NCBI GenBank assembly: GCA_914767885.1
Contig: CAJZBQ010000040.1
Coordinates: 434,001-498,000, forward strand
Source of the DNA: Blepharisma stoltei
Lineage: Eukaryota > Ciliophora > Heterotrichea > Heterotrichida > Blepharismidae
Reading direction: 5' to 3'
DNA length: 64,000 nucleotides
The translations under genes and the position numbers were made by a program. Below the pieces are notes generated by a model that did no database searches, was not told the origin of the DNA, and saw nothing but the letters and a program-made list of their open reading frames with translations. Positions 53,611 through 64,000 of the stretch are shown here, piece by piece; position 1 is the first letter of the stretch; each line of letters starts with the position of its first letter.

Positions 53611-55773
53611 TTACTTATTCCACCCCATGAGATAAAAAAAAAATGTTTCATTTACGGAGAGGGGGTTAATTTTGTTTTAAGAAAATTTATATATAAATTT
53701 TATGCTAAAATTTTTTTTCGAAATCTAAAAAAAATTCAAATTCGTAAAAATTGTAAAATTTAGGTTTAAAATGTAAGCTGTTTAAAATTAATCAGAATTA
53801 ACTAGAGATTTTCATTATAATAATTATCATTTATATATCAAATGCTTTTTCATAGAAAATTTTTTGTTCGTTCACGGAGGGCTGGTTTTGGGCAAAATAT
53901 AGGGATTTTTTCAATGGTTTTGTTAACTCATAGAGGGGAGTTAGTTTCTTCTTGGAACTGTACATTATCATTTGATTGAAGTGAATCCTCATCGAGCTGC
54001 ATGTCAATCGATAAAGAAGGATTACCTGATGGATCTTCCTTATATCCAATCGTAGTTATATCTTTTAAGATATTCGGTAGAATTTTATGCATCGGCATAA
54101 TTTCCATACTGTCTCGGTTATCAATTAAATATGGCTCATAGTACTCTTTTATGGAGTCAATCGGTAGCTTCTCTGGAGCAGTCCGCTGATTTTTCTATAT
54201 ATTTTTTACTTTCGCTTTACTTTCTCTAATGATTAAAATATATTGATAGGTTGATCATCCTTTGTAATTCAAATAAATATGCATTAAGATTAAATAGGTG
54301 TTTGAAATGAATAAACCTAATGCAATTAAGCAAAAAAAGCATATCACAGTCATATAGCCATAAATTTCTGAATCATTCATATCATAATTATCTAATATAT
54401 TTTCATATTCCTCTCATTTTTTGTTTATCCCTGCCATAATATATACCGATCCCAGAATTTGATCAACCAGAAAAAACTCCAAAGAAAGTAATAGATTTAA
54501 GATTAAAGGGTTTAAAGTCTAACAGATTTGATACCTCCGCACGATAGCAGCCATCGGAGTCTCTTGCAAGAGTCCAGCTGTCCTAGATCCTGTCTTAACA
54601 TCGGTGTACTCCTTGAGTCAGATTGGCTAGAAAAACTCCTCCTCTTCCTCAAGGTGGCCTACAGGAAGCATCGGGTTAACCTTTGTCTCAATAGCATTCA
54701 CAAGAAATGAAGCGAGTGACACTATGAAAAAAGAATCAAGGCCCTTCGGAACTGTCAGGAGAAGAATTGTGGCCAAAAAAATCATCCAGATAACTAATAC
54801 CTGGACTGGAATGGCTACCAGCTGACTGAGGTTGCCCTCCCCTATACGGCTGCTCAAGGCAATTAAAGGTCCTAGATCTCTATTTAGTCTATGAAGCTTT
54901 TTGGCACCCAAAGTGATTCATCGCCATCAAGGACATATTTCGTCAATTGTTAGAAAGTATAAGGAAAATAAAATATTTATAATTTTTTTTGCCAACGCAA
55001 TTATTTAATCATTTACAATGATGATCAAACCCATCAACACACCGATCGCAGTAGCCGCAGTGCTTTGCATTATCATGGACATATGATTTGCATATTCGGC
55101 AAATTTTGGTGAGTCCAGAAATTTTATATGATGATCTATATTAATGATACGTGCCATTCTTACTCCCCCCCTCTCCGTGAGTGAAACAAAAATTTTGTCC
55201 ACTCACGGAGGGGGGTTAATTTTTTTTAAAAAAATTTATATATAAATTTTATAGAAATTTTTTTTTCGAAATTTTAACAAAATTCCACTTTCAAAAATTG
55301 GAAGGCAAATATTAATTTAATTTATAAAATTTATGTTTTTAAAACGCGCGATTTTTTTAAAATTAAACAGAATCAGCTCTAGATTTCATTATACTAATTA
55401 TTACTTATATATCAAAATTTTTCCCATAAAAAATTTATCTATTAAAAAAATTTTTGTTCACTCACGGAGGGTGGGCTTTTGGGCAAAACATAGGGATTTT
55501 TCTAATGGTTTTGCTCACTCACGGAGGGGGGTAGTTAGCATTTCGTTCAGCTTCTATTGCTAAATCAGTAGGATCAATAATAGTGCATATAATCATAAAT
55601 AAGATTGTGAAAACTGAAAAAATTGAGTATGATAGTCCAAATACAATTTTGGAGCTTGATATCAGAGGAGGAATTATAAGGAGATAAAAGGTTAACGCAA
55701 GTAAACTCCCTATTACTCATGAGAGCACTTGCAAAATATGTAGTGGTCTTTTAAACCCATTTGTTCTAGCCAT
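53611..55773 (-). CDS. DHHC palmitoyltransferase (three IESs, two introns)
   Basis: ATG 55773. Removing IESs 55161-55535 (375), 54513-54957 (445), 53616-53941 (326) and 15-nt introns 55136-55150 and 54195-54209 gives 987 nt, 328 aa, ending TAA 53611-53613. Two N-terminal membrane helices and I-I-D-P-T-D precede the zinc domain C-R-I-C-K-S-Y-V ... C-G-Y-C-D-R-C-V-D-G-F-D-H-H-C-K-W; two further helices and S-T-Y-Q-Y-I (the family TTxE-like motif) follow. It attaches palmitate to cysteines of membrane proteins. The last MITE sits at the extreme C-terminus, so a different TA choice (53608) would add about 38 residues; the end is the least certain part. Confidence 0.88.
53616..53941. mobile_element. 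IES at 3' end of palmitoyltransferase, family A MITE
   Basis: 326 nt; TA at 53616-53617 (others at 53612 and 53608) and 53942-53943. Ends CACCCCATGAGATAAAAAAA and TGTTAACTCATAGAGGGGAG are worn; core ATTAACTAGAGATTTTCATT is family A. Confidence 0.7.
54513..54957. mobile_element. IES in palmitoyltransferase, SINE-like with a 94-codon open frame
   Basis: 445 nt, TA at 54513-54514 and 54958-54959; flanking TTATACTTTCTAAC / TTAGACTTTAAAC look like a worn duplication. On the minus strand an open frame of about 94 codons includes two hydrophobic stretches (V-I-W-M-I-F-L-A-T-I-L-L-L-T-V). The joint F-I-F-L-I-N-P-L-I-L is in frame within membrane helix 3. Confidence 0.7.
55161..55535. mobile_element. 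IES in palmitoyltransferase, family A MITE
   Basis: 375 nt, TA at 55161-55162 and 55536-55537. Hairpin end on the left (CTCCGTGAGTGAAACAAAAA with TTTTGTCCACTCACGG), direct motif copies at the right (about 55455 and 55513). The joint R-N-A-K-N-G-T is in frame. Confidence 0.85.
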
Positions 55774-55887
55774 CGTTTATTATTAGAATCTTGAAAATAT
55801 TCTTGTTTAATATTTCAAGAGCACTTATTTGTTTTTAAGTTATGCTAAATATAGATTAGAATAACAATTAAATATATTTTTTGAAAA

Positions 55888-56979
55888 ATGAAAACCCATA
55901 CAGCAAAGAAGACGAAGTCTCCTAAGAAAAAAACAAAAATTTCCGCCAAAGAGAAAAAGCTTATTGAAAAGCAAGCTAAAGCAAAAGAGAGGGCGGAAAA
56001 AAAAGCTAAAAAACTTGAGCAAAAATTGAAGAAGGCTTCAAAGAAAACCCCTAAAACAGCTAAAAAGGTTGAGATTATTAAAGCTCCACAAGTAAAATTC
56101 GCTCGAATCTCAGAAATTAATGAAGAAACAAAAGAAAAATCCAAAGAATACTGTCTTCCGAAATGGGAAAACGAGGTCATGTCTTCAAGGAAGCAATTTT
56201 ATAACTCCTTTACAGGCTTTGTCATAAATTTTTTACGAATTAATGGTCCAACCGATGTCCAAGATATTTGTTTAGCAATTGATGAAGTCTATCCTAAGCT
56301 GCGAAGCTTAAGAGGAGAGCGATATAAAGGAAATGATATGATTAAAGCAATAAGGGCTCTTGCTGGCTTTAAAGTATGTAAAGTTGAAGATGATATATGG
56401 TCATTGAGAGTATATTTTATATAGGAACCTCAAGCAACCCAATACGAATGCAGAAAAATCGCTATTTTAGAACATAGAAGATATTTAATGAGGACAAATG
56501 CACTGATGAGGCCTGATATGTACTCGAAAATTCTTAAAAAAATGCAGCAAATTGAATCATATAGAAGGGAGATTGCTAGCGACCATATTTTCAAAGGGAT
56601 CTTTGAAAAGCCTTTTCATGTAAGAAATACATAGACACTGAGAGGGAATGAATCAATGCCTGAAGCGATAAGAAAAATTGGCCATGAGCGCTTTATTGGC
56701 TTTGTCCAAGGATATGTCCTAACTGAAGTATACTGTAAAAATTATGTAGACGACCAATTAAAAAAAATGAAATGGAGAAGACAGGCGATTGATGACAGAA
56801 TGGAAGTTCTTTTGCAAAATATTTTGCAAAGATTGAACAGCATTGAAGCGAATGTGGAACTTCCAACTGAGAGAATGAGAAGAGAATACAAATCTTTCAA
56901 GCTTGATTTGATGGAAGAAGGTGTTATAGTGGTGAAAGCAGGCACTGAGAAACCGTCGGAAGGGGGAGAGGATGATTAA
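55888..56979 (+). CDS. Lys-rich protein, possible winged-helix (two introns)
   Basis: ATG 55888, TAA 56977-56979; 15-nt introns at 56410-56424 and 56620-56634, each removing an in-frame TAG; 353 aa. The first 70 residues are almost all Lys/Ala/Glu, like histone tails or nuclear proteins. A globular part follows (F-I-N-F-L-R-I-N-G-P-T-D-V-Q-D-I-C-L-A-I-D-E), whose helix-turn-helix-like spacing could be a winged helix, then a helical C-terminus. Possibly DNA-binding; family not recognised. Confidence 0.7.
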
Positions 56980-57008
56980 TATTTTAGCAATATTTTTCTT
57001 AAAAATTA

Positions 57009-58428
<1,420 letters not shown>

Positions 58429-59958
58429 ATGGGAAGAAGGCAAGAGTTAGACGTATCAAATTGACAATTTAATATAGAAAATGAAAAATACAATAGTCAG
58501 CCTAAAGGCTATCTAACAGCTTTGTAAATTTTATATAGTGATTCAGCTCATGACCAAGAAACCCCAAAAAGAGCGTTTGAGAAGGATGATAGTGATTCTT
58601 CACAAGAAAATTTTACATCAAGACCTTCATCAACATCTTCTTATTTTAGAGAAAGTTTTAGCACTTTTTCTGGAGCTCCCAGCCGCAGAATTTCATTAAA
58701 GCCAAATTTTAAAGAAAACAACACTGAAAATCAGCCTGCTGAAATTCAAAAAGAATATGATTCTATAGATAAAGTTACAAATGAAGCTGGCAGTGAAGTA
58801 AAGAAGCCAGTTATTTTATATTCGCAGAAGCAAAATATTTTAGCAAATAGACAGACAAGAGAAAGTGAGGCAGCAGAGGAAAGATATATGCAGAAAAGGA
58901 GAGCTGATTTGAGTGAATTTGAGCGGTCAATAGTAGAAAGAGCTAAAGTTGTAGAACTTCCTTTTAATGAAACCATTAAAAATCTTGAATTTAGTAGCCA
59001 AGAAGAGGAGATCTCTCAATTAATCATACAAAGGCATGCAAGAGATAGCATCGCTTCAGTTTTTAATGATATGAGTTTTGATACATCTGACGAGGAGCTT
59101 GTGTATCAAACCAAGCTAAATACTTTACAAAATAGCATTATTGAGCAAATTCCTTTCGGGGATATTACAAATCAATCAGATATTTCAATTGGGTCGCCCC
59201 TATCTATTGATACTATTCCAAATGATAACACTTTAGACAGCACTGAAGACGAAGAGTTTCTATATAATCCTGCCCTTATGAATATTCCCTCAGCGCCTTC
59301 TATACTTAAAAATCCTTCCAAAAAAACTCCCCATACAAATGAAAAATTTGGCTTGAAAAGAAAATATGTTGCCCCTTCTCAAGATAATGAAAATCGAAGG
59401 TATCCAATAAGAAATAGAATCAAGCCAGTTCAACACTGGAGAAATGAAAGGATTGTTTACGATGAATCAAATATAATTCTTGGAGTTGACGTTAAAGACG
59501 AAGGCTACTTAACTAAAAGTGATGAAAAAATATATAACAGAGAACCTAAGAGACCTAAATTGAGAGAAAAAGAAGTTCAACAAGAATGCCAGTTTCCGAT
59601 TTATGATCCAAAAACGAATAAAGAAGTACTTGAAAAGGTGATATATCCAAAATCAAGTTGGGTGTGTGATGAAGAAGCTAAAGGAAAAATCGTAATTGTA
59701 GGAGAAGATGACAGAATTAAATTAATTGTGGTCAGTCTGAAGCCAGATGAGACTATTGATCTTGGCATAATAAACTCAAGAGCAATGGGAATTATTATGA
59801 TGTCTGGCTGTTTCGCTACACAAGTTACTATCCATGAATCAGTTCTTAAACTATCCCAATGGGATGCATTTTCTGTACCTCCCAAAAACAAATTAACTAT
59901 CACAAATACGTCTCAAAAATGCTCTACAAAGGTTCATTTACAAATCGAAAAAATATAA
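58429..59958 (+). CDS. CENP-C/Mif2-like kinetochore protein (one intron)
   Basis: ATG 58429, TAA 59956-59958; 15-nt intron 58524-58538; 504 aa. Residues 1-310 are polar and disordered. About residues 318-340 read R-R-Y-P-I-R-N-R-I-K-P-V-Q-H-W-R-N-E-R, matching the CENP-C motif (basic, R-x-x-x-P-x-x-(Y/F/H)-W), which binds the centromeric nucleosome. Residues about 398-504 fit the Mif2/CENP-C cupin: V-I-Y-P-K-S-S-W, S-G-C-F-A-T-Q-V-T-I-H, W-D-A-F-S-V-P-P-K-N-K-L-T-I-T-N-T-S. CENP-C links CENP-A chromatin to the outer kinetochore. Ciliates need it only in the mitotic micronucleus. Assignment rests on motif and domain order. Confidence 0.78.
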
Positions 59959-60065
59959 TGTGTACTTAATAGCTAAATTTAACCATTCTAAAATGCTAAT
60001 TTGTATCTAATATCATTCGTGAGCTATTTTAAACTGTGAAAGCCCATTTTTATTATAACAAATTA

Positions 60066-62211
60066 ATGAAGTATTCAAAAGCAGGAATTCTAAAGAAAAA
60101 AGTCAGCGCGGGTAGTGACGTTTTGGAAGAAGAAGCCAAACTCATGGAAGCCAAGCTTGCCCAGTTAAGAGATTTTATGAAAAACGAAAAAACAAAGCGA
60201 GAGCAGGCTCCCAAACAAAAAGAAGGCACAAGATGGAGATCTGGCACGCAAAATAAACCTAATACAAATTACGCAGATTTAGTGCTTAGCTATAAGCCTA
60301 AGCCTCCAAGCAGTCAAAGCGCTAAGAGGCCAGAAAAAACTGACAAATTCATCCCTACAAGCGCGTTAATTGAGGATTCTTCTCCTAAGATAGAAGAAAC
60401 ATCTAAAGCAAACCCTATTATGGATTTCTTGATATCATGTGGAATGGAAAAATATTATAATTTATTAATAGAAAACGGGATTGATGAGCTTGAAATATTG
60501 CTTGAGCTGACAGAAGACCATCTAAATAATTTAAACATCCCTTTAGGCCACAGATTAAAACTGCTGAAAAAAATCAGAGAAAATAAAAACCAGTCAAGCC
60601 AGTCAGAAAGAACATTAGAAGCCCTTCCATACCCTCAGCAAGTGGAACTACCACACCCAAGCACTTCAGAAGGGACAAGAGATGCAGCTATTGGAGATTC
60701 ATTATTAGAAACTAATGGAGATTTTAATGAATTAGAGTCAGCGGCAATGTTCAGGGAAGCGCTTGACAATTTCAGAAAAGGAGGAAGAATGACTAACCCT
60801 TCCCCCTATTTTTTTTTAAAAAAAAATAATTGTCTAGTAAATTTTTTTTTCCAAATAATTTTAAAGCAAATATAAATTTAAATTGTAATGTGTTTTAAAT
60901 GCAAGCTGCTTATGTTAGACAGAATTAGCTAGAGATTTCATTATAATAATTATCATATATATAAAAAATATTTTTTCATAATAATTTGTATATTAAAAAA
61001 TTTTTGTTTATAACGGAGGTGGGTTTTTATCAAAAATAAGATTTTTCCAATCATTTTTTAGTTCACTGATGGGGGAGTCAGCATGATCCTAATCAAAGAG
61101 ACGAATCCCAAGAGCTTAAAAAGGTAAGGTTCGTTGATCCTGTAACTCCTGACATGCTACCGAAAGAAGGCTCAAAGTTATTTTACGACGGCGCATGGCA
61201 ACCTGAACAATCAGCAATTCCTGAAAAGGCTGACGAAGGAATAGGTTCCAATAAGCCAATTATAATAGAAAAAAAGTCATGCTGAAGCTGCTATAAAATT
61301 TTTTCTAAAGTAGATGGGGTTTTAAATGATGGGAAAGAATTTTGTAGTAAAGAATGCTCAAGTAAGCATGTGGTTTCATATAAATTAAACTGGTGCGGTT
61401 AATCAATCTCCTTTTAACATCAATGGCCAGTAGGCTCCTTGGGAAAACCGGAAGGGATAGCATTTGGAAATGCGCATGCGGCAAGGTTTTACTTGGTTTG
61501 TGGAGCACAATTTCCCGGTTTAGTCGATAGCATGCTCACATCCAGGTCAAGGTTTTACCTCGTGGGAAGATGGCTCCAGAGAGTTGAAAGGGGCACCCAG
61601 CAAGGCCAGAGGTTGCCACTTGGCCAATCGGCAAATCGCTAGCATGATACCAGGCGTTGCATCCTGAGCTTTGGGTTCCATTTTGGTCTAAAACTTTACC
61701 AGCAAATTCAAATTTTCAAATTTTAGGAAAGAGCAAACTCGTTGACGTTGACGTACGCCATGGCGGCCCAGCGTTTCTGGCTCTCCTGCAGTGAAAGCAC
61801 CATTTTCTGTGAGGAGCAGCACAGTTGAAAGCCGTGTTCGGACTGGCAAAGCAAGTGGTGGAGCGTTATATGAAGGCGAGCAGTGGCCTGCGGACTTGTA
61901 TGGGGCTTCTCTATAATATAATTTAAGTAATTATGCATGTGGTGTCAAAAGTAACAACTTGCAAATGCGGGCGAACATTTTTAAAAACAAATGGCATTTT
62001 TAATAAAGGATTTTGGTTTTGCAAAGAGAAATGCGTAGAAGAAGATGAAGAAAAGCGAGAAAAAGAGCAAGCAATGATAAAAGCTACCAACGAAAAACGC
62101 CACAATCAAGGAGGAAGTGTCACAAATAGCACGGAGTCTGAAGATTTCGTTGTAATTGATCCAATAACAGGAGATCCTATCAGCGAACATGCAGAATCCT
62201 CCCAGGCGTAA
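60066..62211 (+). CDS. SAM-domain protein with Cys-rich C-terminal repeats (two IESs)
   Basis: ATG 60066, TAA 62209-62211. Removing the MITE 60794-61077 (284 nt) and SINE-like IES 61363-61931 (569 nt) gives 1293 nt, 430 aa. N-terminal coiled segment; SAM domain at about residues 120-175 (M-D-F-L-I-S-C-G-M-E-K-Y-Y ... G-H-R-L-K-L-L-K-K-I). After the IESs come two Cys clusters (C-W-S-C-Y-K-I-F and C-K-C-G-R-T-F-L ... F-W-F-C-K-E-K-C) that look like paired small zinc-binding modules. SAM domains oligomerise or bind RNA or protein. The second IES splits the two Cys clusters. Confidence 0.75.
60794..61077. mobile_element. IES in SAM gene, worn family A MITE with TC at right
   Basis: 284 nt. Left TA 60794-60795; the right partner reads TC (61078-61079, GGGGGAGTCAG). 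Joining at T keeps the frame (R-M-T-Q-H-D-P-N-Q). Core and ends are family A but eroded. Confidence 0.7.
61363..61931. mobile_element. IES in SAM gene, SINE-like with 16-bp duplication
   Basis: The element 61379-61931 lies between TAAGCATGTGGTTTCA (61363-61378) and TATGCATGTGGTGTCA (61932-61947). Both copies begin with TA in the same phase, so TA/TA excision (569 nt) leaves one copy, S-S-M-H-V-V-S-K-V. The body is GC-rich and noncoding, with an internal direct repeat (CAAGGTTTTAC at about 61481 and 61549). Confidence 0.8.
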
Positions 62212-62292
62212 ATTTCTTTGAAATAAAATTAAAATTGTGTGTTGCCTTTGCTAGGTAAGAAAATCTTTTAAAACCACTAATCATTATTAGAA

Positions 62293-62838
62293 ATGGTGCT
62301 AATCTCTGAAGTCTATAGGTACCTCTTATCCCCAGTTGAAAAGACCTTAAAAACATGGGAAGGAAAACAAGGCATGAAAGGAAAACTCGGCAGATGGTTC
62401 AGAATAGGCAGAGTCCCATTACCAATTATTGAAAGCTGGGGGAGAGTCTTCAATACTTTGTACATGATGATTTATACAATGACTCAACGTCCATGGGGTC
62501 CTCTCTACAAAAGGCTATTTGAAATGGACATGCACCCAGGTAAATTCTACTACATCTTTGCAAGACACCGTTTAATCCTCTTTTTCTGGTTCGGTCACAG
62601 CTTCATTTATGACTACAACATGATGTCTTCGATGAAAAACAACTCTGATCACTTGGCTTATTTCAATGCCAAATATTCAAGAAAATTCCCTAGAAATACA
62701 CTCAATTGGAGAACATCTGCTCACTACTTGGAAATTAGCCGCATTTACACGGTAGAAATGATCAAGAAGTTAGCTGTCATTGAGCAAGAGTTGGCAGAAG
62801 AGCATAGAAGACAGAAAGCCATTGCTCTGATTAACTAA
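62293..62838 (+). CDS. Unknown 181-aa protein, basic N-terminus
   Basis: ATG 62293, TAA 62836-62838. Rich in aromatic residues (F-Y-Y-I-F-A-R-H-R-L-I-L-F-F-W-F-G-H-S-F-I-Y) with one likely membrane helix near residues 92-108 and a helical C-terminus (I-E-Q-E-L-A-E-E-H-R-R-Q-K). It reads like a lineage-specific mitochondrial membrane subunit, but I cannot name it. No intron or IES. Confidence 0.7.
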   Translation: MVLISEVYRYLLSPVEKTLKTWEGKQGMKGKLGRWFRIGRVPLPIIESWGRVFNTLYMMIYTMTQRPWGPLYKRLFEMDMHPGKFYYIFARHRLILFFWFGHSFIYDYNMMSSMKNNSDHLAYFNAKYSRKFPRNTLNWRTSAHYLEISRIYTVEMIKKLAVIEQELAEEHRRQKAIALIN

Positions 62839-62927
62839 GAGTTAGTTTCTAGAAATAAATCGCATTTATATGCTAAAAGCTAAAAATGGGCTTTTAGGAA
62901 AATTAAATTTTATAATCAACGTAATGT

Positions 62928-63956
62928 CTAAAGTGTTTTTGTGGGTTTAATGTTGAGAAATATATTAAGGAATTCCTCATAGGTGATTTTGTCAGTACGT
63001 CTTTTTCCTATTTCGTATAACATTTGCTCGATCCCCTTGTTACCAAGCTTATGGCCTTGACGGCTTAGTGCTTCTTCAATATCAGTTGCTGTGATAAAGC
63101 CTTTTCGTTCCACATCAAAATGCATAAAAGTAAGCCAAATTATTTCTTCTTGTAAGCTTAATTTTGAAGAAAGAGTGGCTGCGAGAAACTCACTATAATT
63201 AAGTGTGCCATTTCGGTCTACATCTATTGATTGAATCAACTCATCAATTTCTTTTTGGGCTAAATGCCAGCTCGAATTTTTAAGAGATTCACTCAATAAT
63301 TGTATAGAAATAACACCATTTTTGTATTGATCTAAACTGAGAAAAGATTCATTAAGTTCTTTAAGCTCGTGTATAGATAAATGTTTAATAAGAATCATCA
63401 AAGCTTCTTTTTGGAACAAAGAAATTTTTCTGTAATCCTGCAAAGCTTTCAACATTCCTGCATCTATTGAAAATTTGATAGGAGACTGAGAAATGAACCA
63501 CGGATGTGCTAAGGCTTCTGATGCCGATAATCTTTTAGCAGGATCTACACACATTAGCCGTTGTATAAGATTTCTTGCTTCAGGAGAGATATTGTTTCAA
63601 ATTTCATCCTTCATTTGGTACTTTCCTATTAAAATCTGTCTGAAAATTTCAGATTGAGTATCTGAAAAAAATGGTAGATCTCCAGACATCATAGTATACA
63701 TTATGATCCCTACACTTCATAAATCACATTTGTTGCTATATGAGCCTGATAAAACTTCAGGTGCAATATAATATGGTGTGCCCACTTTCGAATGCAAATT
63801 TTTAAACTTTTTCCCAAATTTATTCGAAAGACCAAAGTCAACCAATTTTAGTTCAGCATCTTTATCGTCGGATTCAAATAAAAAATTTTCTGGTTTTATG
63901 TCTCTATGGACAATATTATTTAAATGCAAGTGATTTACTGCCATTAGAATTTTCTT
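62928..63956 (-). CDS. Calcium-dependent protein kinase, N-terminal part beyond an IES at the window edge
   Basis: TAG at 62928-62930. The kinase C-lobe begins with N-H-L-H, H-R-D-I-K-P-E-N, V-D-F-G-L-S, G-T-P-Y-Y-I-A-P-E-V-L, then W-S-V-G-I-I-M-Y (TGA as Trp). An autoinhibitory junction and EF-hand domain follow; the clear calcium loop is D-V-D-R-N-G-T-L-N-Y-S-E, while two others are degenerate (D-Q-Y-K-N-G-V-I; D-V-E-R-K-G-F-I). The architecture is that of CDPKs, which couple calcium to phosphorylation in ciliates and plants. Coding continues to about 63956, then meets a family D-like IES; the N-lobe lies outside the window. Confidence 0.88.
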
Positions 63957-64000
63957 TGACTCCCCCCATCCATATCGAATAATTTTAAATCTATATTGTG
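63957..64000. mobile_element. Start of an IES in the kinase gene, family D-like
   Basis: Kinase coding is cut at GACTCCCCCCATCC followed by ATATCGAATAATTTT, close to the family D end motif CATCCTTGATCGAACGA. The boundary reads GA/TC rather than TA. The other end is outside the window. Confidence 0.55.

Noticed and set aside
53608-53617. Alternative TA choice extending the palmitoyltransferase by about 38 residues
   Set aside because: The TA adjoining the MITE end gives an early TAA; the extension contains a hydrophobic run unusual for this family's tail. Not excluded.
53554-53763. Plus-strand frame near the palmitoyltransferase end
   Set aside because: Runs into MITE sequence; antisense to the gene.

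Overview
The window reads as germline (micronuclear) DNA of a heterotrich ciliate, most likely Blepharisma or a close relative. Three things seen in the sequence say so. (1) TGA is read as tryptophan throughout: MORN, importin, channel, CENP-C-like and palmitoyltransferase genes all run through in-frame TGA at conserved Trp positions, and every gene ends in TAA or TAG. (2) The spliceosomal introns I can place are all exactly 15 nt, GT...TAG. (3) Fourteen complete genes (and probably a fifteenth at the right edge) are interrupted inside exons by 83-797 nt AT-rich or GC-rich segments, mostly with TA at both ends, whose removal restores conserved protein sequence and frame. In 13 of the 14 complete genes the summed length after removing these internal eliminated sequences (IESs) and introns is an exact multiple of three; the tetratricopeptide gene is off by one base.

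Layout. 1-5.3 kb: IQ/MORN protein (5' cut by the window), coiled-coil protein, ankyrin-repeat gene. 6-11.2 kb: signal peptidase subunit, an unknown myristoylated-looking protein, importin alpha, small membrane proteins. 11.4-20.1 kb: acidic membrane protein, RING E3, a small two-helix protein with a giant-hairpin IES, dynamin, AT-hook protein, nucleoplasmin-like protein. 20-24 kb: repeat-rich spacer and DNase II. 24.7-28 kb: tandem duplication with two Rab-like GTPases and one intact plus one broken copy of a neighbour. 28-38 kb: importin-9-like, TPR, ribosomal protein eL19, MOB1, WD40. 38-49 kb: unknown proteins, a secreted GH31 glucosidase, nuclear poly(A) polymerase. 49-64 kb: cyclic-nucleotide-type K+ channel, DHHC palmitoyltransferase, Rab2, a CENP-C-like kinetochore protein, SAM-domain protein and a calcium-dependent protein kinase running off the right edge.

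The insertions fall in two broad classes. The first is short MITE-like elements. At least four families (A-D) share one plan: TA, ACTCCCC, then a family-specific 16-18 nt motif that occurs four times per element, twice in direct orientation at one end and as a hairpin at the other. The second class is GC-rich, noncoding, about 450-600 nt SINE-like elements flanked by 10-17 nt target-site duplications; several sit in exons and are removed as IESs. There are also IESs with long terminal inverted repeats (K+ channel), a 234-nt near-perfect palindrome, and short unique IESs. The genes are mostly housekeeping and show no operon logic; what unites the window is the load of insertions tolerated because they are cut out of the somatic genome. 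All boundaries below are read by eye and by frame logic, not from somatic sequence.
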